From: Hepsetus odoe
Taxonomy: Eukaryota > Chordata > Actinopteri > Characiformes > Hepsetidae
Assembly: GCA_017165825.1 (NCBI GenBank)
Contig: CM029377.1
Location: 21,751,014-21,815,013, forward strand
DNA length: 64,000 nt
Direction: 5' to 3'
The notes beneath the pieces were generated by a model. It was given only the letters and a program-made list of their open reading frames with translations, was not told the DNA's origin and did no database searches. The translations under genes and the position numbers were made by a program. This document shows positions 1-10,600 of this stretch, one piece after another (the stretch's first letter is position 1; each line of letters opens with the position of its first letter).

Positions 1-1
1 G

Positions 2-532
2 GAGAAACAGGAGAATAAAGTAGCCAATATGGAACAACAACTGAACCATACCAGGGCAGAGCTGAAGCAGGTGCAGGACAACAGTGCCATTCTGCAGGCA
101 GAACTAAAAGAAGCCCAGAGAGAGGCCAGTAAACTCACAGAGCTGCAAGAGCATGTCAGAGGTATGGGAGCAGTATTTGAGACCTGGTGCTCAGAAGTGA
201 AGGTCTTGAAATCACAACGTGCTCAGCAGACCCAAGTGCAAGCTAGAACCCTGGTGGAGAGCTCCAAAGTGGAGCAGTGGAGGAACAGTCTGACGGACGA
301 AGAGGGCAAAGAGAAGAAAATCAACATTGAACTTGAGCCTTTCAATCCCAACTATACCTCACTTTATCTCCGCAATGGCCTTCACACCGAGTCTCCTATA
401 GCTTTGTTGTCTAACAGCAAGTTCGACTTCATCATGATCGAGGGTAGCAGTGTGCGATATGGGACATCACAGGGCAACACTAGAGAAGTGCTACATAAGG
501 TTACGGGGGACCCTCCCAAAGAGCATGTTTGA
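2..532 (+). pseudogene. Chimeric reading frame: coiled coil joined to eRF1 fragment, partial
   Basis: One frame is open from the left edge of the window (base 2) to a TGA at 530-532, so the true start lies outside; the ATG at 29 is internal. Roughly the first 85 codons after that ATG are Glu/Gln/Leu-rich with heptad-like spacing (LNHTRAELKQVQDNSAILQ), which reads as a coiled coil I cannot assign to a family. From about base 293 the same frame passes without a break into eRF1 N-domain sequence (EEGKEKKINIELEPFNP, then QGNTREVLHKVTGDPPKEH). The terminating TGA sits where eRF1 has the Arg of its GRGGQ loop, so it is probably a CGA to TGA change. An LTR with a polypurine tract follows about 1.1 kb downstream, so this is probably the inside of a retroelement carrying captured host sequence. 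Whether it was ever translated as a fusion is unknown. Confidence 0.7.
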
Positions 533-880
533 GGAGGGCAGTTTGCGCACCGTTTTGCATGTTTGAGTATGGAAAAGAAGCCAAGAAGTCGCTATTGTTT
601 TGAGAACCTGGACACCATGTGATTATTCCAGCATGTACATGGGGTAGAGAGCCATAGAGCAGAGAAGGACAAGACCATTTGTCTGACATCCAAGTGGGCA
701 AAGGATAGGTCTCACATTGCAGACAAGGGGACAGGACAAGAGTATGAACTGAGTAAGTGTACGCCTATGTTGAAATGGTTTGCCAAGAAATTTCAGAAAT
801 TTGGTGCCCCTATGGAGATCACTGGCTGCAATCAGAAGGAGGCACAAAGCCCAAAAGAACACAAGCCAACCTTCCACAAG
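293..880 (+). pseudogene. etf1 (pseudogene): Broken eRF1 (translation termination factor) copy
   Basis: eRF1 recognises stop codons and triggers peptide release through its GGQ loop. This copy has no introns and two eRF1 segments. The first (293-581) covers the end of the N domain into the M domain and keeps the GGQ tripeptide just after an in-frame TGA (530-532). The second (about 596-870) covers part of the C domain: ENLDTM, then KDRSHIADKGTGQEYEL and WFAKKFQKFGAPMEI match eRF1 C-domain sequence. Everything between the MEKK just after GGQ and ENLDTM is deleted, and a second TGA follows ENLDTM, so the copy cannot make eRF1. Lack of introns indicates an RNA origin. It lies between an unidentified coiled-coil frame and unidentified sequence that leads to an LTR. 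Identification rests on recalled eRF1 sequence and several independent blocks in the right order. Confidence 0.82.
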
Positions 881-1550
881 GAGGTCATGAACACTGTATC
901 TTCAGTTTTCCCGGAAGTTTCAGTGGACTCGGCACAGAGCAACTGGCTGCAGAATGTTGCACTGCGTACCCAGAGCAGTCAGCACGGAGCATCTTTCAGT
1001 GAAACCAAGAGCGAGGCCCCTGTTCTGGAGGATGTACTTGCCTTAGAGACCTTGCTGGTTTGGTTCGGATTATGCGCCTGAGATGGTGAGTGGCGCTCAT
1101 GTTCAGGATTATGCAATGATCTCGGAGATCGGAATTTCTGAGAATGCCCAAAGTGATGGAAAGGACAGAAAGAATTATGCCTATGAAAGCCAGTGCAACG
1201 AGGAATGTCTTCAATATACTCAAGGTGAGAAGTGTATTAGCCAGAGGAAGGTGGGTGATAAAATCCCTTATGTTCAAGTTCGCTCCGATGTAAATAACTG
1301 CTGTTGCTGTCGGAGGATTGCGACCAGCACGGTGGTGACTGCAGAAGTCAGTGCCCTCCCAGGAACATGGTCTGGGATGGAAAAGAAGACTGCTTGGATA
1401 GCATACGATACACATACAAAATTGGCTGTTTTCCATGGGAGAAGTCTCAAAGCACCAGCAGCGCTGGATGTGGCTGTGGCCGGTCAGGGCCCCTCGTTAG
1501 TTGGTTTTTGTTTTCGTAGACCTGGCCATGTGCCCCATTAAGGGGGCTGT
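880..1550 (+). other. Unidentified internal sequence of the LTR element
   Basis: Short open frames occur (767-1081, frame shared with the eRF1 C-domain fragment; 1083-1541, 152 codons, Cys- and Val-rich) but I recognise no domain. The base composition is more coding-like than the flanking desert. It sits between the eRF1 fragment and the 3' end signals of a retroelement, so it is either further captured host sequence or decayed element coding sequence. Confidence 0.4.
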
Positions 1551-1634
1551 TAATGCTTGATGTTTTGTTAACCTCCCCTCAAGGATCCGGCTCTTGGGAG
1601 CACCCCAGGAGTGGTGCCTTTGGGAGGGGGGTGA
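1551..1634 (+). mobile_element. 3' internal end and polypurine tract of LTR element 1
   Basis: The sequence ends in a purine-rich run (tttgggagggggg) directly before the LTR, the expected primer site for plus-strand DNA synthesis. The stretch around it, including aagtggtgcc-like sequence and the G run, matches the corresponding part of the second LTR element at about 39245-39332, so the two belong to one family. Confidence 0.65.
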
Positions 1635-1892
1635 TGTCACGGTTTGGTTATGTTTTGTTCACGGTAGAGGGCACTCTGTTCTGACTGAGCACACCTGAGC
1701 TCATGAAGGCACAGGTGTGCTTCATTGGGGCAATGAGTCAGAACAGAGCACGGCTCATTCACTAGGCAAAGATTGAAGTTACGGGTGGTTCAGTTTCAGT
1801 TTGTGTCTGGTTTTGGTGACTTTCTTGAATAAAAGTTGTCTTGGATCACAGGCTCTGCGCAGACGTCCTTCCCACACCCCGCCACCGTGACA
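1635..1892 (+). mobile_element. 3' (or solo) LTR, element 1
   Basis: The 258-bp block begins TGTCACGG and ends CCGTGACA, a perfect 8-bp terminal inverted repeat with the TG...CA ends of an LTR. A polypurine tract lies immediately upstream. The middle (agagggcactctg, a gcacacctg-type segment, then a second agagcac...gctcattcac block) parallels the LTRs at 38240 and 39333. A likely polyadenylation signal AATAAA lies near 1828. The partner LTR would be left of the window, so the target duplication cannot be checked. Confidence 0.75.
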
Positions 1893-2110
1893 CCATGAGA
1901 ATGAGGAGTAACCATAGTAATATGTATAGTGTGATAATGGGTACACCTATACCATAACCAATGATCTACATGAATACTATGGCCGTGGGAATGTGTGTGC
2001 TGTAACCATGGAATGTGAAGACTGTAACCTTGAAAATATGCATTGTGTAACCATGGAAACATGGATAATGTTACCATGGGAATGTGTATGATGTAACTAT
2101 GGAAATGTGC
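1893..2110 (+). repeat. Short array of X-box-like motifs
   Basis: Directly after the LTR, copies of a TGTAACCATGGAAA-like motif recur with about 22-bp spacing over the last five (near 2004, 2025, 2047, 2069 and 2092), with weaker relatives from 1908. The motif resembles the RFX X-box half-site pair (GTTRCC-ATGG-YAAC) but differs at the third base in most copies. It is a degenerate tandem repeat; regulatory function is only a possibility. Confidence 0.5.
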
Positions 2111-2593
2111 AGGCCATCTTAAATATGATAAATCTGTATTAAAGAGTTTTTTTTCTTCTTATTATTATTCTTTTATAGACTCTGGATCACATTTGAAGGC
2201 CGTGCTTTTCAACTTTTTACTTTTTTTCATTTTGAAATATGATCCACTCTTGCTGAACACAAATTTGGAAAATGTTCTTATAATGTGCTACACTGAGAAA
2301 GCACAGACTTGAACCCTCTGCAACCACTGCAAAAACACCCACAGCTTTTTCGTATTACGATGCGATCAGGACCGTTCCCACCACCATTCTTTAACTCTTC
2401 ATGGAAAATTGCATTTTTTGACAGCTGTGCCGGTGAAGTCCTGTCCCTGATTTGATTCAGAGATGGATGCAATAGTAGGCAAGATAAATGTGTGCTCAGA
2501 ATTTGTGAATTCATATAAATATATAAATTTATAATCTTGCTCTCTCTCCATTCATGACCAATGATGGGTAAGAAACTGCACTATGAGTACAGT

Positions 2594-2643
<50 letters not shown>

Positions 2644-3570
2644 GGTGTGTCTGTGTGTGTGTGTGTGTTCTCTGCCTTATCTCCTCATCGGGACCAATCA
2701 ATATGATCAAATCTGAAGTTAAAACCAATCTTACAACCTGATGCAAGATCATCTTAAAGTAGAACATCAGCTGCACTCTCTATGACACTTTTCTGAATTC
2801 ATCTTTGTTTATTTGGCTTAGCAACCACAGTTTACACTTTAAAAAACAACTTTTCTGGGCAGAATGATATTATTCATGACATCAATTTTTTTTTTAATTC
2901 CGAATGTTAATTTTTAACATTCTACCTTATATCAGGCTGGATAGATTCATGTATTCTATAAGAAAACCAATATGCTCACTTTAAAGCCTAAATCATACAG
3001 TGATTCTGCTCAGTCTGGCAACCCTGCACATGTTTTTATTTATTTATTTATTTATTTTGTTTGTTTGTTTGGAAAGCATGGAAATAATTTTTTTAATTAT
3101 TATTGTTATTATTTATTATTGTTTTGATGTTTTATCACCTGTTAATTGTATTCTTAATCAATGATAAGTTGAGTTACCATAGAAACCATGTGTTACGTGG
3201 GTTAGTGATTTTATTTGCTAAGGCTTGTTTTCTATAACTTAATACCTCATATGACAGAAGATCGGACTTGTTAGTGGCTGCAGTCTGTCAGAAGAGGCCT
3301 TTCAAGGTCTTTTAGCAAAGCACCTCACAGTAACCATGCGGTGAATACGTCCTCTGGTCTAACAGGTGATAAAAGAGTGTAGTGGTGGTGATAACTCAAG
3401 TGTGAAAACATAAAGAGCTGCTAAAAAGAAACCGCTTGCACTAAAACCAAGTACTTGAGAGTACTTGAAAAATAGAGGGCTGTGAAAGTGAAAGCGAAAG
3501 TGATGGCTGTGGTGAAGGCAGCACAACACTCGGTGAACCACGGTGAACCAATGCTCCTCTGCCTATTACC
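2111..3570. other. AT-rich sequence, no gene seen; GT microsatellite
   Basis: A (GT)n tract interrupted once runs from 2599 to 2668, and a TTTA/TTTG run lies at about 3034-3072. The rest is AT-rich, with poly-T runs and no frame resembling a known protein. Confidence 0.6.
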
Positions 3571-3970
3571 CATCACTCTGACCAGAAGGGGGCAGCCATA
3601 CATCCAGCACCCAGGGAGCAGTGATGGGGACAGTACCTTGTTGAAGGATAACCTACTGGTTTGGGACTCAATCCCACAACCTAAACAGTAGGACACCAAA
3701 CAGAAAAAGCATAACAAACATTTCTTTTTCTTAGCTGGGGAAGTCTCAGCTTGTCTCCAGGAACCACGATCCCCATATCATGGGTCACCATGATATGAAA
3801 ATGAGAGATCGGTGGCAAATTTTTAAAAAAAGGATGACAAGACACTTTATTTAAGTGTCAGTGAAGGCGTGTGAGGCAACAAGCCTTATCCAGCACCCAG
3901 GCAACAGTGATGGGGACAGAACCTTGCTCAGGGGAACCTCAGGGCAACTTATTGTTTCAAGGCCGAGAGA
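3571..3970 (-). repeat. Two worn SINE fragments
   Basis: Two segments (about 3580-3690 and 3888-3968) read, on the minus strand, as pieces of the tRNA-derived SINE that is complete at 14949-15180: the caagg-tac/tgtccccatcactg segment and the bases leading back to a decayed B box (3660-3690). The intervening 200 bp has no assigned content. Confidence 0.55.
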
Positions 3971-4124
3971 GAGTGGACAGACGGCGCTGTTGTTCATTTC
4001 AGTCCCAACCTCACATGTGCTGTCGGCCTGCAGATGTTATAAAATTGTCAGAGGACTCGGGATCAGATTCAAACTGAAGGCACCGGAAGCAGGAATGGAG
4101 AAGAAAGCAAAGTTATGCAAACCG

Positions 4125-4262
4125 TGAGCCGTGAGCCAGGAGGACATTCACGGGTGATGGGGTTCTGATTTTCGTTCCTCGTCCCGTTAGATTATATTAC
4201 TTAAATATTCTCCCATGCTTCCGTTCCTCCCACATGTTTATTAGCTGGCCCAAGGATATTTT
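4125..4262 (+). repeat. Segment duplicated at 5933-6065 (copy 1)
   Basis: About 135 bp from gagccaggaggacatt to cacatgtttattagct is repeated with scattered substitutions at 5933-6065 in the same orientation, on the other side of the tandem array at 4770-5700. No similarity to a gene or known element was recognised. Confidence 0.7.
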
Positions 4263-4769
4263 TTTTCTTCTTCTTGGCTGGCCCCGGACTTCATTTTTAT
4301 CCAATAAAGTGCTCCAGATTTTAATACCGCCCAAGGTATGACTCTGTTATAAATGTGCACCAAGTGGGAGCGCCTGATAAAAAAAAAATACAGCTTTTAT
4401 TATGGGCCAAGGTGTAGGAGAAGATGACCCTTGACTTTTAGTTCCAGACCCTCAGATTCAGACATGGGAGGAGGCTATGTGTTGCCATGGGAAACGCTCA
4501 GAATTCGGCATTCAAGAGATGATGTTGCAGTGGGTTTTCTTTAGTGTATGTTAGACATCGTCCCAAAAAAAGCTACAGGTGGCTTACAGAAGACAACCTC
4601 TGGAGACTAAATAACATCAACAGCATCAGCGCCTGAAGCATCACCAAATCCACCAAATCACCGGACTCAACATGCTTGGAGGAGTGTACTGCTAATGTGG
4701 CCTCTCCTTTAAACTAAACTAAAATTGCAAAACAACTGGCCTTAAACTCAACTCTCACTCAAGAAACAT
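4263..4769. other. Non-coding, nothing recognised
   Basis: Unique-looking AT-rich sequence between the duplicated segment and the minisatellite; no frame or repeat could be assigned. A GTTGCCATGGGAAAC X-box-like sequence occurs near 4483. Confidence 0.5.
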
Positions 4770-5700
4770 AAGACTAGACTTGACTCAGACCCAGACTTAA
4801 GAATAGACTAGTCCCAAAATTAGGGGCTTTAGACTAGACTAGACTAGACTAGATCTGGACAACAGAGGCTTTAGGTTAGACTAGACCTGGACACCAAAAG
4901 CTTTAGACTAGACTAGACTTGGACACCAGAGGCTTTAGACTAGACTAGACCTGTACACCAGAGGCTTTAATCTAGACTAGACCAGCACACTAGGTGCTTC
5001 AGACTGGAGTAGACCCGGATGACAGGGGCTTTAGACTAGAATAGACCCACACGCCAAGGGCTTTTGATACTAGACTAGACATGGACACCAGGGGCTTTAG
5101 ACAAGACTACACCCGGACACCAGGGCTTTAGACTAAACTTGACCTGGGCACCAGGGGCTTCATACTAGGCTACACCTGGACACCAAGAGCTTCAGACTAG
5201 ACTACACCTGGACACCAGGAGCTTTTAAACTACATTTGGACAGCAAAAGCTTTAGACTAGACTAGACTTGGACACCAGAGGCTTTAGACTAGACTAGACC
5301 TGGACACCAGAGGCTTTAGACTAGACTAGACCAGGACGCCAGGAGCTTCAGATGAGAGTAGACCCGGATGCCAGGGGCTTTAGACTAGACTAGACCCACT
5401 CGCCAGGGGCTTTTGATACTAGACTAGACCCAGACTCCAGGAGCTTTAGACTAGACTTGACCTGGGCACCAGGGACTTCATACTAGACTACACCTGGACA
5501 CCAAGGCCTTCAGACTAGACTACACCTGCACACCAGGAGCTTTTAAACTACATTTGGACACCAGAGGCTTTAGACTAGACTCAGACCCCAGACACTTTAG
5601 GCTAGCCTCTGACACCAGACATCTAAGACTACACTTGGATGTTAGACTAGATTTGGACTTGAACACCAGAGACTTTAAACTAGACTAGAAAGACAGAGAC
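4770..5700 (+). repeat. Minisatellite of about 33-bp units with higher-order structure
   Basis: A monomer reading roughly ctttagactagactagac + ctggacaccaggg repeats across more than 900 bp with substitutions and small indels. In 4901-5249 and 5250-5567 the order of variant monomers repeats: lines marked by gatgacagg/gatgccagg, cttttgatactag, cttcatacta and cttttaaactacatttgg come in the same sequence. The second block is 31 bp shorter because one monomer (near 5095) is missing. This is a higher-order repeat. The edges decay into unrelated sequence. Confidence 0.88.
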
Positions 5701-5932
5701 TTGACTGAGAACAACACTGCAGAGACCTGAAACTTAAAACTCGACTCAGGCCCCAAACTAAGGCTTGAATTGAACACCATTTGGACAACAGACCAAGACA
5801 TAAGCCAATTTTTGAACTCCTGTGGCATGAGACTTTGGATTTTCAACAATTCCAACAGTTTGTTTTAAGCAGTCCTAGTAAAATGAGTCAGGCTGAAGAC
5901 ACAGAAAGAAAAGTTGTTCAAACCGCAAAACT

Positions 5933-6065
5933 TTTGAGCCAGGAGGACATTTACGGGTGACAGGGTTCTGATTTTCTTTGCTTTTCCCATTTGATTATAC
6001 TTCTTACAACTTTGCCCACATTTCTCGTCCTCCCACATGTTTATTAGCTTGCCAAAGGACATTTG
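5933..6065 (+). repeat. Segment duplicated from 4125-4262 (copy 2)
   Basis: It starts at gagccaggaggacattt and ends at cacatgtttattagcttgcc, matching the copy at 4125-4262 in order and orientation. Together the two copies bracket the minisatellite. Confidence 0.7.
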
Positions 6066-6560
6066 ACATTATTTTTTCTAAAACAAAACGTCCCTGCAGA
6101 TCATAAATACATTGGAGCAAGAGTGTAAATTAAAACTGCAGCTACATTTGGGTTGGGGGACGTTAAATGGACACTGATGACTGACCAGCATCCTTAAACT
6201 CAGCGCTGGGGTTGAAGACGATGCAGGCACTTTGAGTGTGGAGGTTGTTAGTATTCAGGTCGTTGTACTCTATTAGAGCCACACACACTCTTGTCTAAGT
6301 GCTGAACACACTGCTGTGATCTATAGATTCTGAAGGTTTGTTAACTAAAGTTATTATGCTGATCGTGCTGAGTGTGCGTGTGTTTACTGGGATGTTGTTT
6401 TGTGGTGCAGCACTGCCCCCTGCAGAGCAGGAATATAATCTCCAGTTTTGGGTATCACTGCTTTTATACCACGAAAGTTATGGTTTGCTCTGTTATTGTC
6501 CTTAATCTAAGTGTGGGGTCTAAATCCAAGATGAGTGACTCGCTCACTGTGGGAGGCTAA
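6066..6560. other. Non-coding, nothing recognised
   Basis: No convincing frame, RNA or repeat. Short open frames are chance-sized. Confidence 0.5.
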
Positions 6561-6838
6561 AATCTGAGTGCTTGCAGTACGAGTCAGCTTCAGGTTTTGA
6601 GTCTCTGGTGTCTGAGTTAAGTCTTATGTCTCTGGGGTCTGAGTCTGAGACAAATCTCATAACTCTGGGGTCTGAGTGTGAGACAAGACTTAATTCTCTT
6701 GTCAAAGACAAGTCTCAAGCCTCTGCGGTCTGAATCTGATTCTTGCGTCTGTGGTCCGATGTGAATAAAGTCTCTAATCTCTAGGATGAGACTTTGAATC
6801 AAGTCTCAAGTCTTTGTGGTCCGAGTCTGAGAAACGCA
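6560..6838 (+). repeat. Degenerate tandem repeat, ctggggtctgagtctgagac type
   Basis: Units of roughly 40-60 bp containing gtctctggggtctgagtctgagacaa and tctcaagtctct recur five or six times with many substitutions. No coding potential was found. Confidence 0.7.
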
Positions 6839-8839
6839 ATGACTGCAGGTGTTCTGCCAGGGATCAGGTCCCGTAAGGCTGTGTTTGACGTTTTATTCAA
6901 TTTTTCTTCAGCAGGTGGCAGCGATGTTCCTTCTAATTAAACTTAACTGTCATTTTCAACTTCAAATTCATTTCAATTGGATTCCTAATTTTATCTAATT
7001 TCTAAAATAAATTTGAGCTAATATTTCTCTTTTTTTTTCTAGTAGGTCTACGTGGTGCAGACGGTGTGGTGCTCCAAGCAACAACGCACACACACACACA
7101 CACACCTCTAAGCCCATAAAGAGAGAGAGAGAAAATTATGGACTTTCCTGGTCTTTTTTGGAGACACTGATGCTTTAAAAAGCTGACTAAGTTGTTTGGC
7201 TGCAGTTCCTCCATCAGCAGCTCCAAAATAATCAGAGAGTTGGGCAGTTGAGCCTGGACAACATGGGAACAGACAGAAGAGGCACAGAGCAGAAAGAATG
7301 AAAGCAGAAGCACTGGTGGCAGCAGGATAGAGAACTGAGGGACCAAGTGGTTAGGAACTGCTTGCAGAGAGACAGAGAATGACAGACAGTGGAGGGACAG
7401 GTGACAGAGGGACCGAAAGCTCAGGAACCGCCAACAGAGAGGCAGAGAAAAAAATAAAAGACTTCGGAGTAAAAGGACAGACTGCAGAGGGACATGGAGC
7501 AGAGATGCAACAGCAGAGACAGCAGAGGGATAGATAGCAAATGAACAGACATCAGAAAAGGGACAGATAGGGATGCCCCTTGCCATAATGAATGATACCA
7601 TGACTGAAAGTCACACACAGTCTAGAATGTAGGACAAATTTCTTTTTAAGAGCAGCGAGGTAACACCTGTCCCCTCTGTCTCCCTCTGCCTCTTGCTTTC
7701 CCCGGTGGTTGCCATGGTTACCTCATACTCTCTAAACTCAGTGTGTGCTATCTGTATTTTATTATCTTACAGCCAAAAAGTACTTACTAAATCACAGGGC
7801 AGTCCTGGATAATCCTGAGGTGGACAGGTCCTAATACAGTCCCACACCGTGTTGAGATGTGTGACTTTGACTGCGGTCGTCCAGTGTGGTTGTGGTTTTT
7901 CTGAGGGTACCCAGGAGGACACAGGAGAATCATACAACCAGGTGATAGTAGCTGATTTGAATGGATGATGACTGGACTAAGCTCCAATATAAAAGTACTA
8001 TAACTGGAATAAAGTCCTATTTGATCTTGATTAGCTCAACTTTAGGATATATTTTGATCCCACTGATTTGTCCTTTTTATCTAGTATGAATCTGCAAATT
8101 TGTACATTTATTGCTTCAGACAACTGTTAAGGCCAAGTTTATGGCCTTTCCATCTTTTCCATCAAACTGCCCTGTCCAAAGGTGTGACCGGTCTGCCTTT
8201 TCCAGACTGCCTGCGAGGACATCCGGAAGGCATTAGAGCTTTCTGCTCAACCCGTGCTCTAACTGCCCCGTGGGGACTCATTGACGCCAGAGTCCACCTT
8301 CAGTGTACAATGCCAAAGGGAGGGCCAGGAAATGACCCCAAGGCCTCAGACGTGACTACACACCCTTCAATAAGAGGTAGTGGAGGAACGGACGGTTAAA
8401 CAGTTTGTGGGAAACCTTCAAGACCTGCTGGAGGTGAAACCAAACCACTGGTCAAGAAAATCAGTCAGAAGAAAGAACAAAGAAAGGCTCAAAACTTGGC
8501 AAAACCTACGACACAACAACAGTCCTGATAGATTTTAGGCGTCCTAATGGTCACCTGACAGGTGGGCATGGCTTAAGAAGAGTGCCATAGAGGGTGCACT
8601 TCTATGTGGATTGATGGTGTTGCCGTTTGAAAGTACTAAACTGTTGAGCTTTAGTTGTGAGTGAAAGAGATCAAATCTGAAAAGGAACATTGACCAATAA
8701 GGATGCTTTTCTCTGGTATGGTAACACAGCCAAGTAAGCGTACCAGTTGGTTAGGCCTGAGCTGAACTGAAGACCAGCATAATTAGGAAAATCATTAAGT
8801 CACTTTTATTTGCTTTGGGAAGGACAATAATTCTGTCTT
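6839..8839. other. Non-coding stretch with purine-rich repeats
   Basis: 7260-7560 is a purine-rich degenerate repeat (gagggacaga/acagcagaggg). It creates a long minus-strand open frame (7002-7601) rich in Leu, Ser and Phe that looks like an artefact of composition. (CA)n lies at 7087-7106. A GTTGCCATGGTTACC X-box-like sequence lies at 7708-7722. The 8100-8400 part has higher GC and could be conserved non-coding DNA, but I recognise nothing in it. Confidence 0.5.
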
Positions 8840-9310
8840 AAGGTTCTAGATACATCTCTTGGTACAGAGCTGCAGAGTGACCAGGTTTCACTCCATCCTA
8901 GATATGTTGCTTGCTGTAAAGCTGCACTTTAAACAGGATTTAATCTGTTCTAGATATCTAACTGACATAGAGTTGCAGCACATGCAGGTTTAACTTGATT
9001 CTAGAAGTCACTTGCTTTAGAGACATAGTGTAAGTGGTTTTCACCAAGTTCTAGATACAACAGAGTGTAGAGCCAAAGGGTAAGCATATGTCACTGGCCA
9101 TAGAGTAATACAAATAGGTTTCACTTGATTCAAGATACTTCACTGGCTTTAGAATTGTAACATAAACAGGTTTTAGTCAGTTCCAGATAAGTCGCTGACT
9201 TTAGAGCTGTAGTCAGTCAGTTCTAGATATTTCACTGACTGCAGACCTGCTGTAAAATGAGGCATCTGTCAGTTCTAGATAATTCAAGAGTGTTGAGGTG
9301 TAGTGTTAAC
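8840..9310 (+). repeat. Degenerate tandem repeat of about 60-bp units (ttctagata type)
   Basis: Seven or eight units share gttctagata, a cactgactttagag-like segment and gtaaacaggtttca. They are strongly diverged, and neighbouring units differ in length. Confidence 0.7.
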
Positions 9311-10073
9311 AGATTTAAAAATCAGAAAACTTTATTGATCCTGAAAGAAATTGTTCAAATTGCAACAGGGTGTAAAAGGTATTGCGGTGAGACAACCAGA
9401 TCTTCAGGCATGTTTATCCTCAGGAGATGGTTCTGCTCTTTCCTCATTTATTTTTATCCAAATGAAAGACATCCTTTATTATAAGCTTGACCTCCTGACC
9501 TTCAAACGCATCTTTACTGTTGATGCGCTGGACTTGCTGGGAAACTGTAACACAATTCGAAATGTACAGCTCACTTCTCAAGAGTCCATGTCCTTCATTA
9601 TTTTTTACACTCAGCGTCCACTCGGGATGTCAGGATGACCAAAAAATGTGAAAAAAAGACGTCAGTTAATTTTTTCGAGAAGATTTTACCCTAAAGTTGT
9701 CCTAAAAGGACAATGTCTCATACATTTTTTTTCTCAAATTCAACACTCGTTCTGGTCTAAAGCACCCCCTGTAACTTCAGCATGAGGGGGCAGGGCTAAA
9801 CTGCCATAAACTAAGAAGGTGGATGTCGATATGTATGTATGTATGCTTTTTTTTGGTCACACACACACAATAGTTTCATGCTAGACTAAGTGAGGTTCTC
9901 AATGAGCTTGTCCAACCTAGCAACGGTTACTATGGCAGCATGCTTTCGTGGGTGGAGACTGGACAGATCTAGGGTCTCCTGCTGAGTGTCAGAATAAAAC
10001 CCCAACGGGACTTCCTGAATCATCCATCAGGCGGCAGCACTGAGGAAAGAAGCGAACATGTGTATTAGTAGGA

Positions 10074-10115
<42 letters not shown>

Positions 10116-10600
10116 TACACATCTCTAGTTTGTGTCTTCCATCAAAGAGCCTCCTCATAAAAAGGCGTAGAGCTTTGGAACGAAGACTAAGAAAACACCA
10201 GTGTGTGTGTGTGGATTCAAGTGTGTTAAGGAGGCCTGTGTGAGTGTTACAGTTAGATATTCTGAAGCCTGTTAAGTGTGTGTTTGTGCACATGTGTGTG
10301 TGTGCGTCCAAATAGGTGGACAGTCTGTGTTTTGATTCTTTAAAAGCAAACCAGCTGGTGATGCTCCCCTCTGTCCTTTTGATGTGCCACTATCACCCGC
10401 ACACACACACACACACACACAACCCCCCCCCCAAAATAGCTACACAATGTGTTGTGTCTGAGGCAGGATTACTCACTGCTGAGGTCTTTGACTCTGTAAT
10501 CCTGACTTGGTGATGGATGGGTGTTGGGTTTGGCACATGTGTGGTGTGTTTGGATGGTAAATGTTAACCTAGGATATCGGTGTAATATATAAATCTATAA
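9311..10600. other. Non-coding stretch with simple repeats
   Basis: It contains (GTAT)n near 9833-9843, (GA)n at 10077-10108, and CA/GT runs at 10201-10310 and 10400-10422 beside a C9 run. No gene recognised. Confidence 0.55.

Noticed and set aside
4770..5700. CRISPR-like spacing of a repeated word with variable sequence between
   Set aside because: Both parts of each unit are repetitive and the setting is a vertebrate chromosome; it is a minisatellite.
7002..7601. Long minus-strand open frame (199 codons, Leu/Ser/Phe-rich)
   Set aside because: It lies over a purine-rich degenerate repeat and poly-T; the protein has no domain and its composition mirrors the repeat.
8100..8399. 99-codon plus-strand frame in GC-richer DNA
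   Set aside because: No domain or family resemblance and no splice or promoter context; kept only as a possible non-coding conserved segment.
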